Assembly (NCBI RefSeq): GCF_002920615.1
Contig: NZ_PQSU01000027.1
Coordinates: forward strand, 1-64,000
Reading direction: 5' to 3'
Source of the DNA: Streptomyces sp. Ru62
GTDB taxonomy: Bacteria; Actinomycetota; Actinomycetes; Streptomycetales; Streptomycetaceae
DNA length: 64,000 bases
Shown piece after piece: positions 9,107-17,982 of the stretch. The position numbers and the translations under genes were made by a program. Within the stretch, counting starts at the first letter, position 1. The number at the start of each line of letters is the position of its first letter. The notes under the pieces are model-generated. The model did no database searches. It was given only the letters and a program-made list of their open reading frames with translations, and was not told the origin of the DNA.

Positions 9107-10537
9107 ATGCCGTCCCCAGTCTCCGCGGACCACCCAGCCGCCCAGCCGCCCGGGCGCGGCTCGGTCGAGTCGTTGATAACGCAGGCGCGGCGGCTCAAGG
9201 GTGACGTGGACGCCGTACGGCGGGACACCCGGAGCGACGGTGCGGACCCCGAGGAACGCTGGCAGCGCGCCCTGTACGACCTCGCCCTGCACCAACTCGA
9301 CTATCTGGACGCCCACTTGGCCCAGCTGCGGGACGGCCCGCAGCCCGCCCCGGCCGAGCCCGCGGCGCCTCTCGCGGCACCGCCCGCGCCGGCCGCCGCC
9401 CCGAGCGGCTCGCTGCTCAGCCGCGTGGGCAGCGCCGAGTGGGATCTGCTGACCGACGAGGCGAGCTGGTCCGGCGAGCTGTACCAGATCCTCGGCGTCG
9501 ACCCGGCCCGTCCGGCCCTCACCCTGGACGAGCTGCCCAGCCTGGTCCTGGACGAGGACCGGCCGAAACTCACCGCGATGGTCACGGACTGCCTGGTCGA
9601 CGCCAAGCCGATCGACGGCGAGTTCCGTGTCGTACGGCCCGACGCCTCCGTGCGGACCGTGCACATGATGGGCGAGCCGGTGCTCGGCGCCGACGGCGGC
9701 ACGACCTCCATGTGGGCCGTGCTGCGCGACGTCAGCGAACTGCGCCGCAGCCAGCGGACGGTGCGCGAGACCCGTGACTCGCTGCACCGTCACCGCCGGC
9801 GGGAGCAGACCGAGCACCGGATCGCGGCAGAGCTGCAGGAAGCCGTGCTGCCGCCATGGCGCGGCTCCCTGCGGCTCCCGCGCCAGGGGCCGGGCGCACT
9901 GGACCTGGCGGCCCACCGTCTCCCGGCCGCGACCCCCACGCTGCTCGGCGGCGACTGGTACGACGCCCTGGAACTGACCGACGGTCAGACGCTGCTCAGC
10001 GTCGGCGACCTCACCGGACAGGGCGTCGCCGTCGCCTCCGGTATGGCCACGCTGCTCGGTGCCGTACGCGGGATGGCGATGGCCGGCACGGAGCCCGGTC
10101 AACTGCTCACCCTGCTCAACCAGTTACTCGACACCACCGTGCAGCCCGCCCTCGGCAGCGCCGTCTGCTGCCGCTACCGGCCCGAGACCCGCACCCTGGT
10201 CTGGGCGCAGGCAGGACACCCCGCCCCGCTGCTGTACCGCGACGGGACGGGGCGCGTGCTGAACGCACCGGACGGCGTCCTGCTCGGCGCCTCCTCGGGC
10301 GCCGTCTACGGACAGTCCGTCGTCACCCTGCGACCGGGCGACCTGCTCCTCCTGCACACCGACGGGCTGCTGTCGGGCCACAGCAGGACGGCGGCTGTGG
10401 ACCGGCTCGTCGGCCTCGCCCCACGGTTCGGCGCGGCGCGCACCGCGCAGGACTGTGTGCGAACGGTCGTCGAGGAGTTCGGTGGGGCCGGGCGCGAGGA
10501 CGACGCGTGCGTGCTCGTCGTCAAGGTCACGACCTGA
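9107..10537 (+). CDS. PAS-domain SpoIIE-type PP2C serine phosphatase with a TTA codon
   Basis: Cytosolic regulator of 476 residues. The N-terminal 90 residues are partly helical and Pro/Ala-rich; a PAS sensor domain spans about 105-215 (SAEWDLLTDEASWSGELY onward); a PP2C/SpoIIE phosphatase domain fills about 245-475. The phosphatase metal-site motifs are visible as GGDWYDA, GDLTGQG and REDDACVLVV. Such proteins dephosphorylate anti-sigma-factor antagonists in partner-switching systems; STAS proteins occur 22 kb away but linkage is not implied. The ATG at 9107 follows GGAG with 6-nt spacing. Leu-340 is encoded by TTA, so translation should depend on the bldA tRNA. Confidence 0.9.
   Translation: MPSPVSADHPAAQPPGRGSVESLITQARRLKGDVDAVRRDTRSDGADPEERWQRALYDLALHQLDYLDAHLAQLRDGPQPAPAEPAAPLAAPPAPAAAPSGSLLSRVGSAEWDLLTDEASWSGELYQILGVDPARPALTLDELPSLVLDEDRPKLTAMVTDCLVDAKPIDGEFRVVRPDASVRTVHMMGEPVLGADGGTTSMWAVLRDVSELRRSQRTVRETRDSLHRHRRREQTEHRIAAELQEAVLPPWRGSLRLPRQGPGALDLAAHRLPAATPTLLGGDWYDALELTDGQTLLSVGDLTGQGVAVASGMATLLGAVRGMAMAGTEPGQLLTLLNQLLDTTVQPALGSAVCCRYRPETRTLVWAQAGHPAPLLYRDGTGRVLNAPDGVLLGASSGAVYGQSVVTLRPGDLLLLHTDGLLSGHSRTAAVDRLVGLAPRFGAARTAQDCVRTVVEEFGGAGREDDACVLVVKVTT
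10124..10126 (+). promoter_or_regulatory. in-frame TTA leucine codon (bldA-dependence site)
   Basis: The codon lies in frame in the PAS-PP2C gene, in the context Asn-Gln-Leu-Leu-Asp. In Streptomyces TTA is read only by the bldA leucyl-tRNA, which accumulates late in growth, so such codons delay protein production. I saw no other in-frame TTA while scanning the plus-strand genes by eye; that scan was not exhaustive. Confidence 0.85.
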
Positions 10538-10584
10538 CGCTCACCACATGACCGACCCTCCGGGCCGGACGGCGCACAGGACCC

Positions 10585-12081
10585 CTACGCCTGTGCGCTG
10601 TTGCCGTCCCCCTTGGCCCTCGGCTTGGGCAGGGCGAGCCTGATCTCCTCCCGCAACTCGTGGATCCTCGGATAGCCGGCGTACTCCGCGGTCAGCCGGT
10701 ACATCTGCCGCAGCCGGTCCCAGGTGCGCCGGGAGGAGTTCGAGCCCATGGACATCAGGGCCAGCCGGGCGTAGCGGTCGGCCTGTTCGGGGTCGTCGGC
10801 GATGAAGCAGGCCGACGCCATGGACAGATGGTCGAAGATCTTCGACCGCTCCCGCCCGTCGACGCGGAGGGCGAGGGCCTTCTCCGCGTAGTACTGGGCG
10901 TGCGCGGCGGCACCCGGGTCGAACTCCGCCAGCGTGCGGTACGCGAGCGCCTGCATGCCGTACAGATCCTCGTCCTTGAAGGTCTGCATCCAGTCCGGCG
11001 GTTCCACGTCCTGCCGGTCGGAGACGAAGAGGTCCTCCGCCTGCCCGAGCGTGCGGCGCATCGCCTGGCCCTTGCCCATCGACGCCTGCGCCCAGGCCTC
11101 GATGGTGTGGAACATCGCCTTCGTCCGTGGCTGCAAGCGGTCCCCGGCGCCGGACTGGGCGAGCTTCATCAGGTCCAGGGCGTCGTCCGGCCGGCCGAGG
11201 TGCACCATCTGCCGGGCCGCCCGGGACAGCGCCTCACCCGCGCGCGGCCGGTCACCGCCCTCTCTGGCGGCGTGGGCGGCGATGACGAAGTACTTCTGCG
11301 CCGTGGGCTCCAGGCCGACGTCGTGCGACATCCAGCCCGCGAGGACGGCGAGGTTGGCCGCGACGCCCCACAGGCGCCGCTGGAGATGGGGTGGGTGGTG
11401 GTAGGCGAGCATGCCGCCCACCTCGTTGAGCTGGCCCACGACCGCCTTGCGCTGCAGCCCGCCGCCACGGGCCGCGTCCCAGGCGCGGAACACCTCGACC
11501 GAGCGCTCCAGCTCCTCGATCTCCTGGGACCCGATGGGGGCGGCCTCGTAGCGGTCGAACCCGGCGGGGTCGGCGTGCAGGAGGTCGTCGAGGACAGGGG
11601 CGTCGGCCTTCAGGGCCGGGTCGGTGTGCAGCCAGTCGCGCATGGCGCTGCTGAGTGTGGATCCCGCGGCGAGCGCGGCACCCGCGCCCACCAAGCCGCG
11701 TCGGTTGAGCATGAGGTCCATTCCCGTGAATTCGGTGAGGACCGCGGCGGTCCGTTCGGGCGCCCACGGCACACCGTCGGGATGTTCCTGTATCCCGTCG
11801 CTCTGCCGTTTCCCCGTACGCCCGTGCCGTACCAGACCTAGGTCCTCGATGGTCACGACACGGCCGAGACGCTCGGTGAACAGGGCCGCCAGCACCCGCG
11901 GCACCGGATCGCGCGGGATCTCTCCCATGTCGATCCACCGCCGCACCCGGGAGGTGTCGGTCGACAGTTGGGGGTGGCCCATGGCCGCCGCCTGCCGGTT
12001 GACCAGCCTCGCGAGTTCGCCCTTCGACCAGCCGGCCAGGCCGAACAGGTCCGCAAGGCGGGTGTTGGGTTGTCCGCTCAC
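10585..12081 (-). CDS. NsdA-like regulator of differentiation and antibiotic production
   Basis: Protein of 498 residues matching the NsdA family, whose founding member represses sporulation and antibiotic synthesis in S. coelicolor. A helix-turn-helix-like N-terminus (WSKGELARLVNRQA, then TSRVRRWIDMGEIPRDPVP) is followed by TPR-like helical repeats from about residue 200 (RKAVVGQLNEVGG, DVGLEPTAQKYF, QMVHLGRPDDAL). I chose the GTG at 12081, giving VSGQPNTRLADLF, because a GGGGG stretch precedes it and longer starts add a nonconserved extension. It is divergent from the APH-fold kinase gene across a spacer holding a 16-bp palindrome. Paralogues exist, so it may not be the NsdA orthologue. Confidence 0.75.
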   Translation of the reverse strand: MSGQPNTRLADLFGLAGWSKGELARLVNRQAAAMGHPQLSTDTSRVRRWIDMGEIPRDPVPRVLAALFTERLGRVVTIEDLGLVRHGRTGKRQSDGIQEHPDGVPWAPERTAAVLTEFTGMDLMLNRRGLVGAGAALAAGSTLSSAMRDWLHTDPALKADAPVLDDLLHADPAGFDRYEAAPIGSQEIEELERSVEVFRAWDAARGGGLQRKAVVGQLNEVGGMLAYHHPPHLQRRLWGVAANLAVLAGWMSHDVGLEPTAQKYFVIAAHAAREGGDRPRAGEALSRAARQMVHLGRPDDALDLMKLAQSGAGDRLQPRTKAMFHTIEAWAQASMGKGQAMRRTLGQAEDLFVSDRQDVEPPDWMQTFKDEDLYGMQALAYRTLAEFDPGAAAHAQYYAEKALALRVDGRERSKIFDHLSMASACFIADDPEQADRYARLALMSMGSNSSRRTWDRLRQMYRLTAEYAGYPRIHELREEIRLALPKPRAKGDGNSAQA

Positions 12082-12241
12082 GTCAAGCCCCCAGGTTCTC
12101 GGCTGAGTTGACAGTAGCCCGGTGCAAGTTGCCGGGCGACTATTCGCCACGGTTCGCCAGGGTCCGCCAGATGGTGTGCCACCAGCCATCGGGTGTCAGG
12201 TAGGAACGCGCCACCCCGACCCGGTCGCCACCCGCATATGA

Positions 12242-12257
12242 CGGCCGTATACGGCCG
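12242..12257. promoter_or_regulatory. 16-bp perfect palindrome in divergent promoter region
   Basis: CGGCCGTATACGGCCG reads the same on both strands and sits in the 344-bp spacer (12082-12425) between the divergent NsdA-like and APH-fold kinase genes. The central TATA with GC arms is typical of a dimeric repressor site. No cognate regulator is identified; autoregulation by the NsdA-like protein is a guess. The rest of the spacer shows no ORF. Confidence 0.5.
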
Positions 12258-12425
12258 AGCACTGCGGGCGATGACGGGCACATTCCCCAGGGTGTACCCG
12301 GACGGCCGGGCCGGGTGGGCGCACGCTCCCGGAACCACGCTCACGGGGCACGCAACGTGAGCATGAGTTCGGGACGCGGACGTACAGGCAGGCACCGCAG
12401 GCACACGAAGGGATCTGTTTCTCCC

Positions 12426-13571
12426 ATGTACGCAGCATCGTCCTCCGTGTCCGCCCCGCCCCGGCCGCTGCGCCCCCGCCCGGCGGGCGGCGGGCCCTAC
12501 CTCGACCCGGCGCCGCGTCCGGGCGGTCCCGTGCCGGTCGCGGGCCGGGCCCGGCGGGTCCCGGGCCAGCCCGGCACCCAACCGCTCAGCGGGAGGCTGG
12601 ACCTGTCCGGCCCCCAGGGCGCGCAGCTGCGCACCGCGCTCGCCTCGGTGCACCGGATCTGCCCGGAGTTCGCCCCGGTGCAGGTCCTGCGGCGCAGCGG
12701 ACGGTCCGTCCTCCTCGTCGGGACGACAGGGCGCAGCACGGCCGTCGCGAAGTGTCTCCTGGACCACTCGCCGGCCTGGGCGGAGCGGAGCCGCCAGGAA
12801 ATAGCCGCATACCGCTCGTTCGTCCGGCACCGGCCGCCGGTCCGGGTGCCGCGGCTGATCGCGGCGGACCCGGACAACTGCACGCTGGTGATCGAGCGCA
12901 TGCCGGGCCGGACGGCGTCGTTCCAGCGGCATCCGGCGGAGGCGCCGCCGCGCGCGGACATCCGGGCCGCGCTCGGCGCGATCTGCCGGCTGAACGCCTG
13001 GCGGCCCCCGGCGGGCACCTTCGACATGCCGCTGGACTACGCGGCCCGGATCTCGCGCTACCACGAGCTGGGCCTGCTCACCGACCGGGACTTGGGTGAC
13101 CTGCAGAAGCTGCTGCACGGCATCGCCCATGAGGTGGGCCGGCACGGCATGCTCCAGTTCTGTCACGGCGACGCCCTGCTGTCGAACATCCTGTTGTCAC
13201 CGGCCGGTCCAGTGCTGGTGGACTGGGAGCACGCGGGCTGGTATCTGCCGGGGTACGACCTGGCGACGCTGTGGCTGGTCCTCGGGGACGCGCCGGTGGC
13301 CCGGCGGCAGATCAGCCAGATCGCCCAGTCGGCGGGCCCGGCCTCCCGGGACGCCTTCCTGGTGAACCTGATGCTCCTGCTGACCCGGGAGATCCGTAGG
13401 TACGAGACGGCCGTGCAGCGTTCGATGCACGAGGCGGCCCCGGCGGCACCGGTCGCGGCCCACCCCGGTGCCATGCCGACCGGCGAGGAACAGCGGCTGC
13501 TGCTCAGGCGGTTGCACGACGACTGCCAGATGGCCCGCAAGGCCGTCCGCGCGGCGGTGGGCACTCGCTGA
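12426..13571 (+). CDS. aminoglycoside phosphotransferase-fold (APH) kinase
   Basis: Protein of 381 residues with a protein-kinase-like APH fold. A Pro-rich N-terminal tail of about 55 residues precedes the kinase domain. The ATP-binding Lys is probably in TAVAKCLLDH; the catalytic loop is HGDALLSN with His-247, and the metal-binding Asp is in VDWEHAGW. AAGGGA lies upstream of the ATG at 12426; an earlier in-frame ATG would add a basic extension. Its position divergent from an NsdA-like gene suggests a developmental role rather than drug resistance, but that is inference. The substrate is unknown. Confidence 0.78.
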   Translation: MYAASSSVSAPPRPLRPRPAGGGPYLDPAPRPGGPVPVAGRARRVPGQPGTQPLSGRLDLSGPQGAQLRTALASVHRICPEFAPVQVLRRSGRSVLLVGTTGRSTAVAKCLLDHSPAWAERSRQEIAAYRSFVRHRPPVRVPRLIAADPDNCTLVIERMPGRTASFQRHPAEAPPRADIRAALGAICRLNAWRPPAGTFDMPLDYAARISRYHELGLLTDRDLGDLQKLLHGIAHEVGRHGMLQFCHGDALLSNILLSPAGPVLVDWEHAGWYLPGYDLATLWLVLGDAPVARRQISQIAQSAGPASRDAFLVNLMLLLTREIRRYETAVQRSMHEAAPAAPVAAHPGAMPTGEEQRLLLRRLHDDCQMARKAVRAAVGTR

Positions 13572-13834
13572 GGGGGTGACGGCTCCGCGGTGCGCCCTGA
13601 GCGGCGGCGCACCGCGGACCTTCTCCGCACGCCCGGACTTCGAGATCCACTGGTGTATGCCAGTGACGCCCCGCAGGCCCGCGCGCCGCCGCCGCGAAAC
13701 TCGCCGGAAACCCTCCGTGACATGGGAAATCGGCCTTCGAAAGGCATCATTGACGGATCGTCGGCAAGCCGGTACCACTGACCCAGCTCGGCCCCGCACG
13801 CCCCGCCACGCCCCGCCCGTCACAGGAGGCCGCA

Positions 13835-15808
13835 TTGCGAGGATCCGCCACCGACCCCACGTCCACCCCCGGCCACAGACGGCTGCGGCGGACCGCCTTC
13901 CCGCTCGCCTCCGCGGCCCTGCTGCTGCCCCTGCTCGGCGCCGCCCCGGCCCCCACCGCCGCGGATTCCCCCACGGACCGGTTGCAGCACGCGTTCGCCA
14001 CCGCGGCGGCCGACTACCACGTGCCGCAGAGCGTTCTGCTGGCCGTCTCCTACCTCCAGTCCCGCTGGGACGCGCACGGCGGCGCGCCGAGCGTGACCGG
14101 TGGCTACGGCCCGATGCACCTCACCGACGCCCGGACCGCGCTCGCCACCGCGGAGCACTTCGCCGAGGGAACGGAGGACGCCCGGGGCGACAGCGCTCGT
14201 GCCGCACGGCACCCCGTCGTCGCCGAGGTGCCGGCCGAGTCGGCGGTCCCGGCCCGTCTGAGGACGCTGCCGAGGGCGGCGGAACTGACCGGCATCCGCG
14301 CCGAGGAGCTGCGCACCGACCCGGCGGCGAACGTGGCGGGCGGTGCCGCCCTGCTCGCCGCCACGCAGAAGGAGCTGGGCGAGCCGCTGAGCGCCGACCC
14401 GGCCGACTGGTACGGCGCGGTGGCCCGGTTCTCCGGCGCCGACGACACGGCGACCGCCGCCGCGTACGCCGACGACGTGTACGACGTGCTGCGCACCGGC
14501 GAGGAGCGTGTCACGGACGACGGCCAGCGCGTGTCCCTGGCCGCCCAGCCGCGGCTGACCGCCGACACCGGCCGGCTGGGCCGGACGGGCCTGCGCACGC
14601 TGCCCACGGACGGCACCGAGTGCCCCACATCGGTGTCCTGTGTGTCGGTCCCGGCGCCGTACGAGGAGTTCGGGGACAACGACTACGGCAACCACGACCT
14701 CGGCGACCGCCCGGCGTCGCAGAGCGTCAAGTACATCGTCATCCATGACACGGAGGGCGCCTGGGACGGGGTCATGAACCTCATCAAGGACCCCACCTAT
14801 GTGTCCTGGAACTACACGATCCGCTCCACCGACGGGTTGATCGCCCAGCACGTCAAGGGCAAGGACGTGGCCTGGCACGCCGGCAACTGGTACGTCAACG
14901 CCAAGTCGATCGGCATCGAGCACGAGGGCTTCCTCACCTCGCCGGACGCCTGGTACACGGAGGCGATGTACCGGTCCTCGGCGCGGCTGGTGCGGTACCT
15001 GGCCCGGACGTACGACGTCCCGCTGGACCGGCAGCACATCCTGGGCCACGACAACGTGCCCGGTCCGACCGCGTCCACCGTCCCGGGGATGCACACGGAC
15101 CCCGGCCCGTACTGGGACTGGCGGCACTACTTCCGGCTGCTCGGCCACCCGTTCCGGCCCACGGCCGGCCGGCACGCCGAGGCGGTGACGATCCTGCCGG
15201 ACTACACCTCGAACCGGCCCGTGTACACCGGCTGCACCACCAAGGGCGAGCCGTGCGCGGCGCACGGATCCAGCGAGGTGCGGCTGTACACCGACCATGA
15301 CGAGAACGCCCCGCTGGTCAAGGACATCGGCCTGAAGACCGACCCGACCGACGGGGTGAACGATCTGTCCTCACGGGTGTCCACCGGTCAGCAGTACGCG
15401 GTGGCCGATCGCTGGGGCGACTGGACGGCCATCTGGTACCTGGGGCAGAAGGCCTGGTTCCGGAACCCGGTCAAGGACCCGACGGCCGTACCGGCGAAGG
15501 GCGTCCTGGTGCGGCCGAGGGACGGACTGGCGAGCATCCCGGTGTACGGCCGCGCCTACCCGGAGAAGGAGGCCTACCCGGCGGGCGTCCCCGCCCAGTC
15601 GGTAGTGCCGCTGCCCTACACGATCCCGGCCGGGCAGAAGTACGTGGCCGGTGACGAGGTGCCGGGCGAGTACTACTACGCGGTCACCTTCACCCCCGAC
15701 TCGCACCGGGTCGTGGTGGGCCAGGACCTGTACTACGAGATCCAGTACGGCCACCGGGTCGGGTTCGTCCGGGCGGCGGACGTGACGGTCGAAGGGGCGG
15801 CGCGCTAG
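13835..15808 (+). CDS. secreted N-acetylmuramoyl-L-alanine amidase (Amidase_2)
   Basis: Exported peptidoglycan hydrolase of 657 residues. A signal peptide (about 1-42) precedes an all-helical N-terminal part (50-230) that resembles a transglycosylase-like or helical repeat segment. The zinc amidase domain spans about 290-440, with His-304 in YIVIHDTEG, a second His in IGIEHEG and GHDNVPGPT. A C-terminal part of about 200 residues looks SH3-like (RLYTDHDENAP, DRWGDWTAIWY). The start is TTG at 13835, fixed by a perfect AGGAGG five bases upstream. It cleaves the amide bond between N-acetylmuramic acid and the stem peptide. It ends nine bases before the stop of the convergent gene. Confidence 0.88.
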   Translation: MRGSATDPTSTPGHRRLRRTAFPLASAALLLPLLGAAPAPTAADSPTDRLQHAFATAAADYHVPQSVLLAVSYLQSRWDAHGGAPSVTGGYGPMHLTDARTALATAEHFAEGTEDARGDSARAARHPVVAEVPAESAVPARLRTLPRAAELTGIRAEELRTDPAANVAGGAALLAATQKELGEPLSADPADWYGAVARFSGADDTATAAAYADDVYDVLRTGEERVTDDGQRVSLAAQPRLTADTGRLGRTGLRTLPTDGTECPTSVSCVSVPAPYEEFGDNDYGNHDLGDRPASQSVKYIVIHDTEGAWDGVMNLIKDPTYVSWNYTIRSTDGLIAQHVKGKDVAWHAGNWYVNAKSIGIEHEGFLTSPDAWYTEAMYRSSARLVRYLARTYDVPLDRQHILGHDNVPGPTASTVPGMHTDPGPYWDWRHYFRLLGHPFRPTAGRHAEAVTILPDYTSNRPVYTGCTTKGEPCAAHGSSEVRLYTDHDENAPLVKDIGLKTDPTDGVNDLSSRVSTGQQYAVADRWGDWTAIWYLGQKAWFRNPVKDPTAVPAKGVLVRPRDGLASIPVYGRAYPEKEAYPAGVPAQSVVPLPYTIPAGQKYVAGDEVPGEYYYAVTFTPDSHRVVVGQDLYYEIQYGHRVGFVRAADVTVEGAAR

Positions 15809-15817
15809 CCCGGTCTC

Positions 15818-16315
15818 TCAGCCCTGCTGGAAAAGCTCCGCCGGGAGCGGCTTCAGCAGGGCGTACAGGTCGTCGGTGATCGGGCGGTCCCAGGCGGCGA
15901 TGGTGACGAGGACGCCGTCGCTGCGGTCGAACTGGACGCAGGAGATACGGCTCTCGGAGAGCTTGAGCCGCCGCACGATGAGGAGGTTGTCGCCCTGGAG
16001 CACCGGGGTGTCCTCGACACCGACGACGGTGACCTCCTCGTCGTTCTCCAGCGCCAGCAGCAGCTGCCCCACCTCGAAGGGGATCTCCCCCTCGGCGACG
16101 TCACGGGCCGGGGAGCCCTCGGGGAGGTTGCCGATGATCATGGCGGGGCCGCGTCCGCCGAACAGGTCGTAACGCAGGAAGACGCCCTGGCAGGTGCCGT
16201 CGGGGGCGGGCAGCAGACCCGCGCCGAGGTTGCCCGGCCAGTCGCCCGGGTCCATGGCCAGCACGTCGAAGTCGGGTCCGGCAGGGGTCGCGCTGCGGCG
16301 GCGGAGGAACGACAT
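15818..16315 (-). CDS. conserved hypothetical protein, 165 residues
   Basis: Soluble acidic protein without signal peptide or membrane segment. It begins MSFLRRR and has alternating beta strands such as GVFLRYDLFG, EVTVVGVEDTP and GVLVTIAAWDRP. No catalytic motif was recognised. Codon use matches its neighbours, which supports a real gene, and it lies between two secreted hydrolase genes with opposite or like orientation but no overlap. The 58-base gap to the gene downstream on the minus strand would permit co-transcription. Function unknown. Confidence 0.7.
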   Translation of the reverse strand: MSFLRRRSATPAGPDFDVLAMDPGDWPGNLGAGLLPAPDGTCQGVFLRYDLFGGRGPAMIIGNLPEGSPARDVAEGEIPFEVGQLLLALENDEEVTVVGVEDTPVLQGDNLLIVRRLKLSESRISCVQFDRSDGVLVTIAAWDRPITDDLYALLKPLPAELFQQG

Positions 16316-16373
16316 GCGGCCATGGTACGTGCCTGGGCTCCGGTGGGTGACCTGTGGGCGCCCGGGAGATCGG

Positions 16374-17843
16374 CTAGCGCACCCGGGAGATCGGCTGGCG
16401 CAGGGGGCAGCTGGTGAGCAGGGTGGCCGGGTCCGCGCCGGCCGGGCGGGCGACGGTGCGGTCGGCGGGCGGGCGGCCGGCTCCGTCGAGCCAGCGTTCC
16501 AGGGCGGTGAAGGCGGAACGGTGGCAGGGCACCATCGGGCGGAGCCGGTCGGGGAAGAGGTCGGCCAGCGAGTCGGTGTGGGTGCCGTCCTCGATACGGT
16601 AGTAGCGCAGCAGCGAGCCGCGGCCGGCCTGGTGGACCATGCGGGCGTAGACGTCGGAGTCCTGGCTGATCGGCAGCAGGACGTCGAGGGTGCCCTGGAG
16701 GGTGATCAAGGGCTTGCCGATGCGTCCGGTCAGGGCGATGCGGTCGACCGCCCGGTGGACGGCGGCGGGCCGGTCCGGGTAAGCGTAGTCGGCGTCGCAG
16801 GCGGGGGTGCCGGAGGCGCAGTACGGGGTGCCCGCCTCGGTGTCACCGTCGTAGCCCGGGTCGAGTTCCTCACGGTAGATCCGCTGGGTGAGGTCCCAGT
16901 AGACCTGGTGGTGGTACGGCCACAGGAACTCGGAGCCGGCCGGGAAGCCGGCCCGGTGCAGCGCCGCCCCGGCCTCGGCCGCCCCGGGGCCGCCCGCGGC
17001 GTAGGCGGGGTAGTGGCGCAGCGCGGCCGGCAGGAAGGTGAGCAGGTTGGGGCCGTCGGTGCGCCAGAGGGTGCCCTCCCAGTCGACTCCGCCGTCGTAC
17101 AGCTCGGGGTGGTTCTCCAGCTGCCAGCGCACCAGGTAGCCGCCGTTGGACATGCCGGTGGCGAGGGTGCGGGCCGGGGGCCGCTGGTAGCGCTGGGTGA
17201 CGACAGCGCGGGCGGCGCGGGTGAGCTGGGTGAGGCGGGTGTTCCATTCGGCGATGGCGTCACCGGGACGGCGGCCGTCGCGGTAGAAGGCCGTGCCGGT
17301 ATTGCCCTTGTCGGTGGCGGCGTAGGCGTAGCCGCGGGCGAGCACCCAGTCGGCGATGGCCCGGTCGTTCGCGTACTGCTCGCGGTTGCCCGGGGTGCCG
17401 GCGACCACCAGGCCGCCGTTCCAGTGGTCGGGCAGCCGCACGACGAACTGGGAGTCGTGGTGCCAGCCGTGGTTGGTGTTGGTGGTCGAGGTGTCCGGGA
17501 AGTAGCCGTCGATCTGGATGCCGGGGACGCCGCTGGGCGTGGGCAGGTCCTTGGGGGTGAGTCCCGCGTAGTCGGCCGGGTCGGTGTGGCCGGTGGCCAC
17601 GGTCCCGGCGGTGGTCAGCTCGTCCAGGCAGTCGGTCTGCTGGCGGGCGGCGCCGGGGACGTGCAGCCGGGCCTGTCCCGCGCAGTGGGCGTCCGCCGGA
17701 TCCGGGCCGACGGGTGCCGCGGTGGCGGGGGTGACCAGGAGCGAGCAGGCGGCGGCGAGCGAGAGGGCGCCCAGGGCGGTGCGCCGGGCGGCCCGGGTGA
17801 GCCGTCCGGCGCGGCCGAGTGGTGGCGTGGGGTGGGGAAGCAT
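16374..17843 (-). CDS. secreted alpha/beta hydrolase, 3-hydroxybutyrate oligomer hydrolase/tannase-like
   Basis: Exported esterase of 489 residues with a signal peptide of about 43 residues. The nucleophile motif is GMSNGG, the base is probably His in EDGTHTDS, and the acid lies in QGTLDVLLP. Paired Cys (HCAGQ, DCLDE, YCASG, ACDAD) suggest disulfides, as in tannase/feruloyl esterases. The start ATG at 17843 follows GGAGGAA. The next upstream gene on the same strand encodes a PHB-depolymerase-like enzyme, so cleavage of short hydroxybutyrate oligomers is an attractive role; tannase- or feruloyl-esterase activity is the main alternative. The 139-base gap suggests separate or weakly linked transcription. 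Confidence 0.7.
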   Translation of the reverse strand: MLPHPTPPLGRAGRLTRAARRTALGALSLAAACSLLVTPATAAPVGPDPADAHCAGQARLHVPGAARQQTDCLDELTTAGTVATGHTDPADYAGLTPKDLPTPSGVPGIQIDGYFPDTSTTNTNHGWHHDSQFVVRLPDHWNGGLVVAGTPGNREQYANDRAIADWVLARGYAYAATDKGNTGTAFYRDGRRPGDAIAEWNTRLTQLTRAARAVVTQRYQRPPARTLATGMSNGGYLVRWQLENHPELYDGGVDWEGTLWRTDGPNLLTFLPAALRHYPAYAAGGPGAAEAGAALHRAGFPAGSEFLWPYHHQVYWDLTQRIYREELDPGYDGDTEAGTPYCASGTPACDADYAYPDRPAAVHRAVDRIALTGRIGKPLITLQGTLDVLLPISQDSDVYARMVHQAGRGSLLRYYRIEDGTHTDSLADLFPDRLRPMVPCHRSAFTALERWLDGAGRPPADRTVARPAGADPATLLTSCPLRQPISRVR

Positions 17844-17982
17844 GGGGTTCCTCCGGCGGGTTGGGGACGCGCTGGAGGCTAGGGCTGGTGTGGGGGTTCC
17901 GGACATGTGTGGGGCCGCCATGATGACGGCGCGTTCGGCGGCGCCGGGCACCATGGCGGCCCTTCCGGTCCCTGACCGGCTG

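Noticed and set aside
16194..17882. 562-codon plus-strand frame across the esterase gene
   Set aside because: Antisense shadow of a secreted hydrolase with signal peptide and catalytic triad.
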